From: Anaspis maculata
Taxonomy: Eukaryota; Arthropoda; Insecta; Coleoptera; Scraptiidae
Assembly: GCA_949128115.1 (NCBI GenBank)
Contig: OX421967.1
Location: 26,738,635-26,802,634 of the forward strand
Direction: 5' to 3'
DNA: 64,000 nucleotides
In this document: positions 23,451 to 36,029 of the stretch, piece by piece
Layout: each line of letters opens with the position of its first letter
Position numbering within the stretch: position 1 is the stretch's first letter
Translations under genes and position numbers: made by a program
The notes under the pieces: generated by a model
Database searches by the model: none
Told to the model about the DNA's origin: nothing
Seen by the model: the letters and a program-made list of their open reading frames with translations, nothing else

Positions 23451-24300
23451 CGACGTTAAAATAACAATCCAGAAACGTTCTGCGATAGAATTCTTGATTT
23501 CACAAAACCTGCAGATGCCGTTTATTGCTCTTCACCTCTCGAAGCATTTGAACTTCGTGATCTACCCAAGATAGAGAGAGACAAAGAGACAAAGCGAGAA
23601 AACGGAAGGGAGAAAGTGAGACTTCACTAGCAACTTAGGTTACACTACCTACTAAGTTCAAATTGCATCAATTCGCCTATTTATCTAATGCTTTAGGTGA
23701 CGATGGCGTGATCCTAATACTTTTCCAGTTGATACAAACATTTCAAGTGAGTTATTTTCAAGGTATTCATGATCTGTATGGCGACCAAGTTGACGGCGGA
23801 ACAATTAAATCCAGCTGATTTACGAGAAAATCGTCCCACCAATAAGAAACTTGAAATGTTGAAATCCGTTAGTAAGTACATGTAGAGGTTCTCATTCCCA
23901 AAAGCAATAAGTATCGATAGCAGATACAGATAACATTTGACTAGGGGAAAGAAAAATCGAACTCGATATGCTGAATGATTTGGAAGATACGACACAATTT
24001 GTTGCGATATTCGCTGGAGACTCCAACAGGAGCATAAGTCACAAACCTGGAGACTCCGACTCGGGGGTAAGCCACAGACCCGTACAATTAGCGGAGGGGC
24101 CAAGGCTGCCGCTTGACTGGACTCATAGGTGAAGCTGCTGGAGCTTCTTGAGCTCTATCGTTCGCAAAATAAACTGAGGCAGCGAATATTCTGAACTTTA
24201 ACACCTAAAGTTTCCGAACTTTTTTCTGGTTGTTCAGTGTTGTTGATGCATTTATCCATGTTGATTTATTACACTACTAGTGTGCATGTAGCTTCTATTG
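23451..24300. other. Stretch without recognised gene
   Basis: A short imperfect direct repeat CTGGAGACTCC...AAGCCACA/AAGTCACA lies at about 24013-24080. No motif-bearing frame was found. Confidence 0.35.
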
Positions 24301-24753
24301 ACACAAGTCAAAGTGGTTGAATAATGGCTCAATCTTAAGTTACCTGAACTGTTCGCCAGAAGATGAGTTTCCATTAATTATTTCACGAGTCACAACAACT
24401 CAACTCTCCGATAAACACCTGATTCCACACCTTGACCAACATTAACGTTTGACTGGTTGTCGTGGTTGGAATTTTTTTGTGGTACAACCAGATTCAATAT
24501 TTATGTTAGTGTTAGAGATTATCTTAGAGTTAGGTCAAGCTTCTAGGTACTGGAAAAACAAGAGTGATTTTTTTTATTAAGGTCACAGTGTCCATTGGAG
24601 AGCGGGGGTATACGACTCTGGTATGAATTCACTTTCTCTCGTCTCTTTTTTTCAAGAACAGCTAAATAACTTAGATAGGAATATCTAAGCTTGTAGGGTA
24701 GAGGTAGGACTAGGTATAAAATCGAGTCATTATTCAACCACTGTGACATGTGT
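24301..24753. mobile_element. 453-bp MITE with about 33-bp TIRs
   Basis: The left end ACACAAGTCAAAGTGGTTGA and the reverse complement of the right end (ACACATGTCACAGTGGTTGA) match, both continuing ATAATG.CTC. The interior is non-coding. The TSD is not clear. Confidence 0.75.
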
Positions 24754-25690
24754 TGAAAAGACCCCAGCTATCCAGAAAACTTTCGAACCGAGGGTGTGCG
24801 CGAAACAATTACTCAAGTCAAGGTAATAATTTATATGGAGAACGTTTTGAGCACGCTTGTATCCGCGCTAGTTCGTTGTTGTTCAGCAGTTTGTGAAAGA
24901 AGACCGAAGTCAGGAGAAACAAAACGCAGAGAATTGACTATACAGGGTGTTTGCCAAAAAGCCGATGCGGAGAGGCGTCGAAATAATCTTTGACCTAACG
25001 CTAAATAATCGCCGTCGACACTATACCTGATCGAGCCCTAATAACAATTCATTTCTACAAAGTCCCTATCTGAACGATGGCGTCGTAGGGTACCGGATTG
25101 AATTCATCAGTTTCGAATAAGAACGTCTTCATTCCCGTAACATGCCATACATGGAAATATCAGGAACTGTCGTGGCGCTGAAACAAAATCATTAGTTCAA
25201 GGAAGGAGGGGGGTCCATCAATCCGATCAAGAATTGCGACTCCACGGCAGGGTCCGAGCTCCGATCTCAACGCGATTCCATTTTATTTCAATTACTTGAT
25301 TTTTCAAGTAGTTCTCAAAATTTACATTTTGAGAACTAGGAGCTACAGAAACGCAGAGGAAGCTCACCCACGAGTTTCTAGACCTAACCCACTAGGTCCG
25401 GTGCTCTGAGTACCGCAGTCACAACGCCAAGTTCAGAGGGCCCAAGGGCTCGAATACCTTTCTGTGAAGGTATCCAACAAAGGACGAGGCTTAACAGTAG
25501 CACGTGCAGGTAGATTCAGACGCACGCATAAGCCCTTTCATACATTCTTCACGACAAAGCTCAACCGTAAGCATCAATCCCAACTAACCAAAAATAACCT
25601 TCCGCCCGCCGAGGTCATCACTCCACTACACGAGATACCGAAACGAGAGAACTCATTTCTATCGGGCCTGGTTTATTTAGGGGTTTCAAC
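24754..25690. other. Stretch without recognised gene
   Basis: A lone terminus-like sequence ACAGGGTGTTTGCCAAAAAG occurs at 24941 but no partner end was found nearby. No coding motif is visible. Confidence 0.35.
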
Positions 25691-25699
25691 TCGACATCC

Positions 25700-26225
25700 T
25701 TGAGGTGGGTTAAACTCGTCGTCGAAGGGTCGCAACTCAGCATCCTGGAGGGGGTTCGAAACACATCATCAACGGATCCCAACTCTACGACTTGGAGATG
25801 GGTCGAAACTCAACACCGGAAGGGCCTCGGCACAACGACCTGGCGAATGGTTGGAACTTGTCGTCGCAGGATTTTGACTCGACTCCTGGAGACGGGTCAA
25901 GATTCAACATCCAAGGGCTTTGACACGACATCCTAGAAGTGGGTTGCAACTCAAAGAGTAGCAACTCATCGGCTTCTAGGCGGGTCAAAACTCAACCTGG
26001 AGGGATCTCGACTCAACTTCCTCAAAGAGGATTGAAACGCGTCTCCGAAGGGTTCCAACTCGACTTTTTCCAAGGGGCTGAGACGCATCAGCCGGGGCTT
26101 CGACTTGGCATCATCCAAGTGAGCTGGGACTCATCATCGCGGCTTCGACTCTACGGCCTCTAGGAGGGTCGCGACGCAACATTAACGGGTTCTAGCTCAG
26201 CTTCCTCGAAGAAGATTGAAACTCT
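25700..26225. repeat. Degenerate minisatellite, about 47-bp period
   Basis: GGAG-type unit starts fall at 25700, 25747, 25794, 25888 and 25935, spaced 47 bp or twice 47. Each unit has the pattern GGAG.GGGTCGAAACTCAACATC..AAGGG. Units to the right of 25940 are more degenerate. Open frames across it are a by-product of the period. Confidence 0.7.
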
Positions 26226-26229
26226 CTGC

Positions 26230-28057
26230 TAACAGACCCGCCGAAGCATTCGGCAACAGACGTGACAAGTCGGGAGCGGACGGCAGCTCAAGAGGATTGG
26301 TCCAGGTACAACGGTCAATCTTCATCCGATACTCCTGTATTCCCAGTAATTCGGAATATTTTGTCGTATCCAAAATGATCGCGAACGACGTATAGTCGTG
26401 AAAATTCCAATGGGTAATTTGATTCAGCACGCCGGGACCGCCGGGTGCTAGCACGGGAAGATCGGATGACGGCCACGTCGATAGGACTGGGTGGCGAGCG
26501 GACCGTCTATTCGCGGGTGCCTGGATACTACCGCATATTGTTTTCACCATTCTCTCGGACGTTGGGTACGGACGGCTGTTGAGTATCGAGATGTAGCAAG
26601 TAAATCATGTTGTGGGGCTTCGCGGGATTTACACGAATCAATTAAATAACTAGCGACATCTTTTCATCAAGCCATGACTCGGAATATCCACATATACCTC
26701 GATTTCACAGCTTAGGTACATTTATTTTCTTCCGGATTATGTTCGGCCCGAAAAATGCGGGTGGCTTCAGTACGTACATACACAGAGGCTAATGTTATGT
26801 TGAAACTTATACTGTGTCTTATTGCGTCCAAACTTTTGGTTATGAATATCTCCTGACACTTGATAAGCATCGGCCATGCGGCTCCAAAAGCGGGAAAAAT
26901 TATCAATTTCGAATAAGTTGAATTAAATGTTGGTATAATGTGTTGCCTACCAGTTCAGAGGTTGAAGAAAATAGCTGGGGAGATTTTATCACTCGAGCGC
27001 TGTGCCATTTCATCGGCTTCTTTTCCAGCATTCGGCAAACAGCTTCGGGCCTAAATTGGCCCTCTCGTTATCAAAGTACCTACATATTATAACGATTACA
27101 ACATTTTATAAGTTTTGCTGGAAATGAAAATAGCAATAAACATCTCTCTGGTCGCTTCAATTTTGCTTTATTATCAAAATGCGTTCAAGTCCCGGAGGAC
27201 AACTTTCCACAAATGTAGGTTCTCCGTGTATCAAGATAAATCCGGTAACTAACTGCGGCCATAAAAATGTTATCGATTCATTTTTGCACCAAAAAGTTCG
27301 CAAACAAGCGTCCAAGAGGTGTCAAGGGCGACCCTTAGTCTGGATTGCAACATTTTTCTCAGAGATTTCATGTTTTTTTCTAGACCTTATTTCTGTGTGG
27401 CTAAAAACTGCGAAAAGCCGTCGTGTATTCGAACAATAGATAACCATTTTCATTATGGTATTAGGTATTTTTGAGCGAGAGATTCTCGAGTGAAAATTTC
27501 CATCGGGAGGCGATTATTAGCAGCGAAACTCCACTCGCCGTTCTCGCCGTTTATATGGAAAATGCTGTGAGGCAGTGTGGCCCCTCGGCTAGCAGTGGCT
27601 GCAACAAATCAGGGCAGGGGCGCCGTCATCATGGGGGCGACATTACCATTCGGAGCTTTGTGAATCTCCACTAGACACATAAAATCGTCATAAATATGAG
27701 AACAAGACGTACAATGATCAACTACTAAATCCCAAAATATAAAGCGGGATCTTGGCTGGAGTCTGAGAACGCCCTTGCGGCAATAATTAACTTTCTGCTG
27801 CCGGGCACGACGAGAAGATGTGGCAGTGGAATGGGTGGCTTTTTTCCGCGCTTATTGTGAATGTTTATTGCACATGTTCGTACTTGCTGCACCATGAAAT
27901 GGTTACATTATTTGACTATATGCGAAAAAATATTGGCGCCAAAAAATTCAACCGGAACATTTACGATACGCCAGAGAAGAATAACTCGAGAGCTAAGGAG
28001 CTGGGACGCTCGGAAACTGAAAGAGAATGATCCAGAATAGATATTGTTGCGTACTCG
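26230..28057. other. Stretch without recognised gene
   Basis: A minus-strand open frame of 117 codons (26197-26550) shows no motif I can name and partly overlaps the minisatellite. No other signal was recognised. Confidence 0.35.
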
Positions 28058-28560
28058 GTTACGTATTTCGCGTACGATTATGATTGAGACGATCGTTTTA
28101 AAACACACACACTGTTTATTACTGAGTACTGCAATAGATTCACGCCAACAATTATTTACTTGGGAATATCACAGGTCCTATTCGATTTCTATCGTACTCG
28201 ATCGCTTCCAATTCAATACTGGATCTGTGGGCGCGATCCATGGTGCTTATACAGCTCCGACTAATCATCTCGAATGTTCCATGGATCCTCCAGCACACTC
28301 CACAGTGACCCGGCATACGATTTCTGGCGACTCCCAAAAAAATCACACACCTTTCGCGTGTTTCCCGTGTGTTCTGGTATGTCGGCACCTCCGCGGATTC
28401 GGCTGATGTTTTTTGATCGAGTGTTGAAGTCTCCCTATGTATTCCAATGTCAAGCCATCGCGTATATTCTGGAAATGTCCAGAGCTTCGCAATTGTACAC
28501 TGCGACCTAATGGGAAGAGTCTAGAAAGATCGCGTGCTCTCCAGAGCCGCCGTTCGTAAC
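28058..28560 (-). repeat. Solo LTR of the 17.9-kb Gypsy family
   Basis: This 503-bp block aligns along its full length with the 5' LTR at 21429-22976 (insertion removed), from GTTACGTATTTCGCGTACG to CCGTTCGTAAC. No internal coding sequence flanks it on either side. It is therefore a solo LTR left by LTR-LTR recombination. A clean TSD is not visible. The minus strand carries AATAAA near 28113. Confidence 0.85.
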
Positions 28561-28612
28561 CATATTGATAACTTAAACTAAGCGAATTGTCATTTTTGTT
28601 ACATTCGAACTG

Positions 28613-29097
28613 ATAGTCCAGGAATTTTAGTCAATATACGGCTTGTACCCGGAAGTAATTAACGTAAATCTGAAAATTTGCAGGATCGTAGTTTTGGTCT
28701 AGGAGAGCACGTACAAAAAAGTCCCCTACTCTCCCTCGTCGGCTTCCCTCTTTTTTTGGTGCAAGAAGGGATTAAGTCACAAAAATTGATAATCTGATTA
28801 TAGACTGCAGTAACATGGTTGTTGTTGGTCTGATTGGTATCGAAATTATCAAAAAAGGTTCAGAGAAGCATATCCCTTCGTATTTGAGATGTTTCAATAC
28901 TTATTAAGTACATAATTTGCCGCCCTAGTGCTGTCAAACTTAAAAAAAGTAGATTTTCCACCGAAATTACGCCGTGGTGGTTAGGTATATGAAGACTCGG
29001 GGGTGAAATGTACAAGAGGATAAACATTTTTCGTCATACTTTGGGCTTTCCATTGGTATGTCTACGTTCTCTCTAGCGTTACCCGTTACGGAGCAAC
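28613..29097 (+). repeat. Left long terminal inverted repeat
   Basis: This is the inverted partner of 31583-32047, matching over about 480 bp with scattered differences. The inner boundary lies at GCGTTACCCGTTACGGAGC. Confidence 0.85.
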
Positions 29098-29371
29098 AGG
29101 GCTGTAATGAGAATGTTGCTCGACATTTTATGCATTTTATAAGTGTTGTTGTTGATGTTGCATCTTTTTCACTCCCCTCTAGCAATCTATGCTGGTTATA
29201 GTGGCAATGTAAATAATAACATATGGAAGAGCATGAACATACAAGACAAAAAAGACGTTGAACTAGTTTTTGAAGTGAAAGCTTCATGTGGCTCACATTT
29301 CGTCACCGAGAATGATCAAATACGGGTGATCAACCCGCTGATCGCGTACGTCTTGTGTTCGATGATATGTT

Positions 29372-31275
29372 ATGGCAGACAAAGGCGTTTGCGGTTGCGG
29401 TTTTTGTAAGTTGCCCCTTGAAGATGGAAATGTGATGGTTCAGAGTGGACTATCAACTTTGCTGCGGGCTAGAGTGGAAAGAGGAGGCACCGAAAACTAA
29501 GAAGTTCTCAAAGATCTCGTGGAGAGAAATTTATCTATCAGGTTACATGTGACATGCAGGTAAGTGCTATAATATTCGCTAGTTCTAGAGGAATCTTTCA
29601 AGAAGCCCGGGGTAAAAGGAGGATCCTCAGAGCAGCACGTTGAACTAAGGGACTCTCGCCGGTAGCGCGATGCACGAGACGTCAACACTTTCAAAGCCTG
29701 GCTGCAAGACCACTCTCCGTGGTCTACAGAACTACAGAGTCAGATCGTCTTCGCTCTCTGGCTTCTGGGATTGCTGATGGGACGACATTACTAACTGCGA
29801 CAAAGCCAAAGCTTCAGGTGAGGCAGCCGTCAAGACTTTGCCTGGAAAATTGTTCGGGGATGTGAAGCTCTCCAGGAAACATCGAGTGAAGCCGCTTGCA
29901 TCAGTTCGGGGTGGCATTGTTGTCCGCGATAAAATCGTTCCTGTAAACCTTTAGCAACTCTTTACGCGAATAGTTTGCGTGATGGAATCTGAGGAAGACT
30001 TGAAAGAGTATCTCAGTTTCGAACTCGTTACAAGGCCATTTGCTCTTTTCGATGAGGTGTCAATGCGAAAGACTGCAAAATCAGTTCTTCAAAAGTTCTT
30101 TTCAAGTATTACACCTAAAGTACTTGGTGACAGTGGAACTCGTTGCAGTGTAGTCGACGGTGGTTATCTACTTCATGCACTTGTTTGATCTTGTCCCGCC
30201 ACTTTTGGACAAATAGCCGAGGCATACGTAAGGTTGGTTCAGAAACGATTTGGATCATCTGTTACCGGTGGTGTTCGATGGGCATGAACAGAAGTCAACT
30301 AAAGGCTCAAGAACAAAAACGTCGTTATTCTAAGCGGGCACCAATACATGTAGTTTTCGATAGTAACACATGTGTGGCGACTAACCGGTCAGACTTCTAC
30401 TCTCAGGTTATTTTCAAAATAATGGAGTTACTATCGTTTAAGCTGCAGCAGATGCGGACTCCTTGATTGATTGTCTGAATAGCTCTCGGCATGGATGTGT
30501 CAGGACAGCAAGTTACCGTTATTGCCCAGGACACAAACATGCTTGCTATGTTAGTCGTCCGTGCTAGAGATGACACGTGAATCTTAATGCCAAGTCCAGC
30601 CACAGGCAGTTCAAGTGGACGAGTATTTAAGATCCAGGAGATCCGAAAAAGTCCTGATGAAGTGAACGAATTCGTCCTCTTCTGCCATGCCATAACAGGA
30701 TGCGACACCACGTCAGCTCTGTATCAGATGGGAAAGCAGAAGGCGTGCGGAAGCTCCTGAAGAAAAAACCAGAGCTACAGGAATGCTCCACGGTCTTCTC
30801 AAATCCCGCATCTAGCAAGAGGGCTGTGGCCGCCGCTGGGGAAAGATTTATCGTGGCCCTGTATGACGGTAGTGAGCAGGACACTTTGGACCAGCTACGA
30901 CTATTTCGATACAACCAGAGCGTAGCGAAGCAGCCGGTGACAGCTTCCTTCGATTTGGCGAGCCTTCCACCAACAAGTGCCGCCTGTGAACAGCATTCGT
31001 TCCGCGCATACTTCCAGGTAACGGCGTTGGGCAGAAGTGGCTAGACGTTAACCTCAACCCGGAGGTCTGGGGCTGGAAATCTCGACTCCAGGGCCTTTTT
31101 TCAGTTACCATCACAAGGCAGCCAGCTCATGATAGCCTGCTACGGTTAATTCCATGTGCCTGCAAGATTGACTGCGGTGCCCGGTGTGAGTGCAGGAGCT
31201 CAAGTCGAAACTGCAGCATCATATGTGCAAGAGCTGTAGAGCATCCAGCTGCACGAACAGTCGGTCGGTGGATAT
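29372..31275 (+). pseudogene. FEN1/XPG-like nuclease with C-terminal CXC motif, decayed
   Basis: The likely start is ATG 29372, giving MADKGVCGCGFCKLPLEDG with a CxCxxC cluster. Collinear pieces in three frames follow: RLHVTC (29535), ITNCDKAKASGE (29790), ESEEDLKEYLSFEL (29983), GGYLLHAL (30160), VVFDGH (30268), AADADSL (30444), VTVIAQDTNMLAML (30505), HAITGCDTTSALYQMGKQKA (30685), then QPVTASFDLASLPPTSAA (30940) and WGWK. The last piece is CACKIDCGARCECR (31155). VVFDG, the A-rich acidic AADAD, the QDTN aspartate and GCD....G resemble, in order, the XPG-N, XPG-I and hairpin signatures of FEN1/XPG nucleases. The end resembles CXC (tesmin-like) cysteine motifs. From memory, similar multi-copy proteins occur in aphids and cnidarians. 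Several stops and at least five frameshifts make it a pseudogene. Confidence 0.7.
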
Positions 31276-31582
31276 GGATGATGATCCGGATGACCCCACT
31301 TCCAATTAGAATAAGAATCGTTTTAGATCGTTTCAGAGTCAGCCTTTTCAGGTAGAATAAGAATGTTAATTCTCTACCTTAATTGAGTACTATCCCAAAG
31401 AAAGTTCAAGTGAAATTTTAATTAAAAATCTTATAGAACAACAGTAATACTTTGGTACTAGGTTTAATACTAATATAAGGTTCTTTGGGATCGGGAAGGC
31501 TAGTTGGGTCTCTACCACTGAGCGCAGGATGCGCGCTTTACGCAGGCAGCATTACCGCGCGGCAACACTAGGAGTGGCCTAG

Positions 31583-32047
31583 CTCTGTAACGGGTGACGC
31601 TAGAGAGAACGTGAACATACCAATGGCAAGCCCAAAGTATGACGAAAAATGTATATTAGTGTACATTTCACCCCCCAAGTCTTCATATAACCGCCACGGG
31701 GTAATTTCGGAAAAAATCTATTTTTTTAAATTTTGACACTACTAGGGCGACAAATTATGTACTTAATAAGTAATACAACATCTCAAATACAAACGGATAT
31801 GCTTTTCTGAACCTTTTTTGATAATTTCGATACCAATCAGACCAACAACAACCATTTTACTGCAGTCTATAAACAGATTATCAATTTTTGTGACTTAGTC
31901 CCTTCTTGCACCGAAAAAAGAGGGAAGCCGACGAGGGAGAGTAGGGGACTTTTTTGTACGTGCTCTCCTAGACCAAAACTACGATCCTGCAAATTTTCAG
32001 ATTTACGTTAATTACTTCCGGGTCAAAACCTAAAATTCCTGGACTAT
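31583..32047 (-). repeat. Right long terminal inverted repeat
   Basis: This is the inverted partner of 28613-29097. It ends CTAAAATTCCTGGACTAT. Confidence 0.85.
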
Positions 32048-32238
32048 GAGGTCAAATTGACCTTCTGGAGAAGCTGTCATTGGGATTGGAATTATTGACA
32101 GTGTTGACAGCGGAGAAAGAAAGGTAGCTATCTGCCGTCCTGAGGGCACGGCGAGGGAAAATACTACTGGAAGTTACTGAGGATAAAGAATAGGATAAAA
32201 TGAACTAAAATAAAACAGTAAATGAAGAAGAAGAATAC

Positions 32239-32916
32239 CGGGTGTCCGCGCGAAAACTTACAGTTGCGATAATTTCCGCAATTTTCAAGATACAGAATTC
32301 AAATTTCACAGTGTCAATTAGTAACGTGGAGGACATCGGTAGACACAAGTAAGAACGGAGTGGACCAATTTGTTCCACCCCCTAGCAACCCTAATTTTTT
32401 TTAGATGGCACCCCTCTTAATTTTTTTCTGAAAAAGAATGGCATTTTTGATACATAATCTCGAGGGGTCAACCACCTGCTGAAAATTTGTACAGTGATTT
32501 CCATTTTTGGAAATACTTGATAGTATTTTGGCTGTAATTCCAAGTATTCCCAATATATTTCCAAGTATTTCCGTTCGCAGATTGCCTGCCTTTCAGGGGC
32601 AAAGTTAGAAACTTGGTACACGTAGGTACCTAATTTGAAGGGTTTGAAGGTTTTTTTTGGCACACGTACCTAGACCTACGTGTACCAAATTGTGTGTTTG
32701 TACCTATCATAATTTGCAAGGTGGTTGTAGAAACAATCGTGTACAATTTTGATTTTTCAAAATCACAATTAGAATTATTAGCCCGTGTCCCGATGGGTCA
32801 AATCTGCATCACCTAACATGAAAATACATAAATGTTCATTGTTAGACTTCCGAACCAAGAAATTCCTAAACCGTTGAAGGTACGTTGAAATTGTTGAAAT
32901 TTTGCACATATTTCTA
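32239..32916. repeat. Left arm of compound inverted repeat
   Basis: ATAATCTCGAGGGGTCAACC near 32455 and the adjacent GTACAGTGATTTCCA are repeated in reverse complement near 35025-35065. The tract 32485-32575 has ATTTCCAAGTATT repeats like those at 34883-35025. The start CCGGGTGTCCGCGCGAAAAC (32240) resembles a transposon terminus. Confidence 0.55.
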
Positions 32917-33908
32917 CAGGGTGTCCCGGAATAGGAGTTACAAAATTCACAGGAAGATAGAGAATTGGAAAATAAGGGGACTTTTCACAATGATCATACC
33001 CTCGCTAACGCATAATAACGGAAATACAGGCCTTCAAAGTTGTTTTTTGAAAGTAGTCTTTTTGCATAACTCTTGAAACTTTCGGCTTGAGATAAAGTAT
33101 TGAAAAATAAGAGGACTTTTCTCAACAAATATACTCTCGCAAACGTATAATAACGGAGATAGAGGCTTTCAAAGTTTTTTTTAAACAGTTCTTCTTGCAT
33201 GAATTTTTGAACATACATTTAAACATTCCACTGATTTAATTCAAATTCAAACCAAAGTTTACTAGAACAGGTCTGTATTGAACAATAATAACGCAATAAT
33301 AACAAAATTTTGACTATAGGCTTCATTTTCGAGATATTTGGCTGTTAAACTTTGGAAAACATCTCGAAATCGCCACTTTCCAGAGCCTAGAGTGTTCTTT
33401 TCTGAAAACTCCTCGTCTCCCAGGAAAAATGAGAAAAAATGAGCGGTGGTTTATCAACTTGAAACACCTCAAAAACTTATTTCAGTTGAGGAATCATGAG
33501 TGTTGTTGGATTTTAATTTTTAAGGCCTTTGAAAGTGGCGGGTTTTGGAGATGTTTTCCAAAGTTTCAAACCCAAATATCTCGAAAACGAAGCCTCTAAT
33601 CAAAATTCTACAAAGTAACTTTTTTCTGAGCTTTCTTCTCTATATTGAACGTAGAATTCATAAAAAGGAATGTTTGATGAAATGAGTTATTATTGATACT
33701 TATGCGGTTTTTAGTAGATTTTTATTTGAATTTAAATAGAACCGGATTTTTAACAGTTCCAACATTAGATATGAAAAAAAAATCTTTGAAGGTGTGTATC
33801 TCCGTTATTATACGCTTGCAATGGTATATTTATCAAGAAAAATCCCCTTATTTTTCAATTCTCTATCTCCCTGTGAATTTTGTAACCCTTATTCCGGGAA
33901 ACACACTG
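32917..33908. mobile_element. CAGGGTG-bounded foldback element (992 bp)
   Basis: The left end CAGGGTGTCCCGGAATAGGA pairs with the right end (reverse complement CAGTGTGTTTCCCGGAATAA). The inverted similarity continues inward: GTTACAAAATTCACAGG, GATAGAGAATTG, AATAAGGGGA, CCGTTATTATRCG, and around the axis TTGGAAAACATCTCGAAA. Nearly the whole length is a palindrome with an axis near 33415. Flanks are CTA and TAC, which fits a TA-type target. There is no coding frame. Confidence 0.7.
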
Positions 33909-34560
33909 TACAGTACAGGGTATTCGCGAAAACTTAGACGATAGAGCATCAAAAAAAAGATAGTCTTTCCCCGAAGCACCCTGTTCAAAAACGAACAATA
34001 ACAGAAATATAGGCTTTCAACGTTGACATTGAAAAATCGTTTTTTTTTCATAACTTTTGAACTGTTCAACCGATTTTGTTCCAATTTGGAACAAAGTTCA
34101 CTAAAATGTGTCCCTTCTCTACTGGATAATAATAATTGCTAACGCATTTTATCAAACAGTTTAAGGGGCAAAGGTAATAGCCCCTCCCCTCCCCCTTTCT
34201 CCGCCATCTTCCACTTTCCTGATTATTTTTGGAAATCGTTTCAATTTTTGAATTCTACGTTCAATTTGGAAAACAGTTACTCCTGCAAAATTTCAATTAG
34301 AAGCTTTGCGGTCGTGAGGTCTTCACCTAGAAAACATATTTTATCTGCATCTGAGGAATCATGAATTTTGTTTAATTGTCACCACCTAGCTTGCGATACA
34401 TCAAATCAAAGGGAATTGATTTCTATTTCTGAAGAAATATCTTCAAAATTTTCAACTCCACCCCTCTTGTCTCTAAAATTTTCCTAAACTAAGCGATTCA
34501 ATATTCTCGACCCCTGAATTCTCTTCAGTTTAGTCAGTTTCATTCTACGAAGAAGAGAAT
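33909..34560. other. Non-coding stretch with a further terminus-like sequence
   Basis: It begins ACAGGGTATTCGCGAAAACT (33914), followed by GATAGAGCATCAAAAAA, a sequence that recurs at 54470-54485. Another block (34375-34560) resembles the axis-proximal part of the 2.2-kb foldback element (GCGATACATCAAAT, GAAGAAATATCTTCAAAATT). No coding motif was found. Confidence 0.5.
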
Positions 34561-34882
34561 TTCTGGTGAAAAAAGTGCTACCCAAATTCAACGAAAAATC
34601 AACGGGACTCGGAAAATTTTCTAAATTCCACATGGCAAAAAATTATCCAAGGTGGCTCGTTTCCATTGAAACATCCTGTGTGTATAAGAGTGAAACTGAA
34701 GTAACCAACTCCAGAAACGTAATTGAGAGTCGCTTCATGGGCACACAAAAGAAGTTATTCGCCTTAATTCGGACGATTTTTTGAAACAGACTACTAATTT
34801 ATCCAGCAGTTTATAAGAAAAACGACGTAGAGACCGGTTCAAGTTGTCACAGGCTTCACTATAAATTGATTTTTGGTAGTTA

Positions 34883-35065
34883 TGACCAAGTATTTCCAAT
34901 ATTTCCAAAGTATTTCCAAGTATTTCCATAATATTTCCATAATATTTTCATCTATCTCCAAGTATTTCCATGTACATGTTTCCAAGTAATTCCTAGGTAT
35001 TTCCATATATTATTTCCAAGAAAATGTACAGTGATTTCCACTGGTGGTTGACCCCTCGCATAATC
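34883..35065. repeat. ATTTCCAAGT short tandem repeats and right arm
   Basis: At least ten loose copies of TATTTCCAAG or TATTTCCATA lie in tandem. They are followed by GTACAGTGATTTCCA and GGTTGACCCCTCG..ATAATC, the reverse complement partner of the sequence near 32455. Confidence 0.7.
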
Positions 35066-35433
35066 TGTGGAAAATTAAAGAAAAAAAATTGCATTTTTTC
35101 GGGAGATTGATGTTTTTCTGATCTAAAATTGCGACACATTTAATTTGGATATTTCTTGTCGAAACAAGCAGCTATTACAACCGAATTGTTTGGAACTTCA
35201 CAGTGGATGTTACTAAACATAATATTGTTCCTGTCAACAACTTACCCTCACCCCTGTACAGCCCTGTTTCTCCGAGGTACCTATTTTTTTTTAGTCCTGA
35301 GATCGGAAACAGACGGTTTGACATCAAAACTGCATGTATCATTCTTCAAGAGCACCTTGAATGAGGTGCCGCATGTGATACTCGATAAAAAGCTGAAGAA
35401 ATACTTTTTGACTGGAGGAGTGGAAGGTCTGAC

Positions 35434-35699
35434 TGATAACCCCAAGGGGGCGTTGCGCGAGAAAATAACGACAAAATTTAAGAAAACACGCTTTACTCTC
35501 CGACTTGTATGTAATACAGGAAAAAGCCGCCCGATGAATAATAATAATCCCGAATCAGGGTTGCCAACTGTCCACTGTCATCCCGACTGTCACCAGTGTC
35601 ATCCGCCGAGGAGCACCTCCGTCGTTGCTCTACAGGTGGCGCGCCGTTTGACAGGCTGACACATGGCAGGCAGGCACCTCACCAGTGGCGTAGATAACA
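35434..35699 (-). repeat. 3' LTR of the intact Gypsy element
   Basis: It is identical by eye to 40537-40802. On the minus strand it runs TGTTATCTACGCC...GGGGTTATCA. Confidence 0.97.
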
Positions 35700-36029
35700 C
35701 GGCCGTTCCTGAACAAAAAGGGATCGTCCTCGAACCGAAGAATTTTAAGAAATTTACTGAAACAAATAAAGGAAAAACCGGACGCGGTCCGTCTACTGAG
35801 AAGTAGATGCGGACTGCGTCAGGTCAATTAGTACCATATTTTCGCAGCAAATCATAAATAAAAATTTTCAGAGCACACTGTGAACTATCGCTAGTTATTA
35901 ATTCTTTGAATTTGGCATTCAGCCAAAACTCCTCTTTTGTTTTTTTTTTCAATAAAATAATAAAATAAAAACACTAGATTTTGAAAATGTATGTCTATAT
36001 TACATTCACTGGTTTGATTCAAAAATGCA

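Larger units (their letters stand above)
28613..32047 (+). mobile_element. DNA element with about 480-bp TIRs and a FEN1/XPG-like plus CXC ORF
   Basis: The left arm (28613-29097) and right arm (31583-32047) are inverted copies beginning ATAGTCCAGGAATTTTAG. They share blocks such as GGAAGTAATTAACGTAAATC, GTCCCCTACTCTCCCTCGTC and CATACTTTGGGCTTTCCATT. Between them is one decayed plus-strand coding region (29372-31275) and little else. The symmetry around a single gene indicates a mobile DNA element rather than two chance repeats. Total length is 3435 bp. No clear TSD is visible, probably because of age. It might be an Academ-type transposon, a superfamily reported to encode XPG nuclease, but that is inference. 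Confidence 0.75.

Noticed and set aside
26197..26550. 117-codon minus-strand open frame considered as a host exon
   Set aside because: No recognised motif, overlaps the edge of a minisatellite, and no credible splice structure was found around it.
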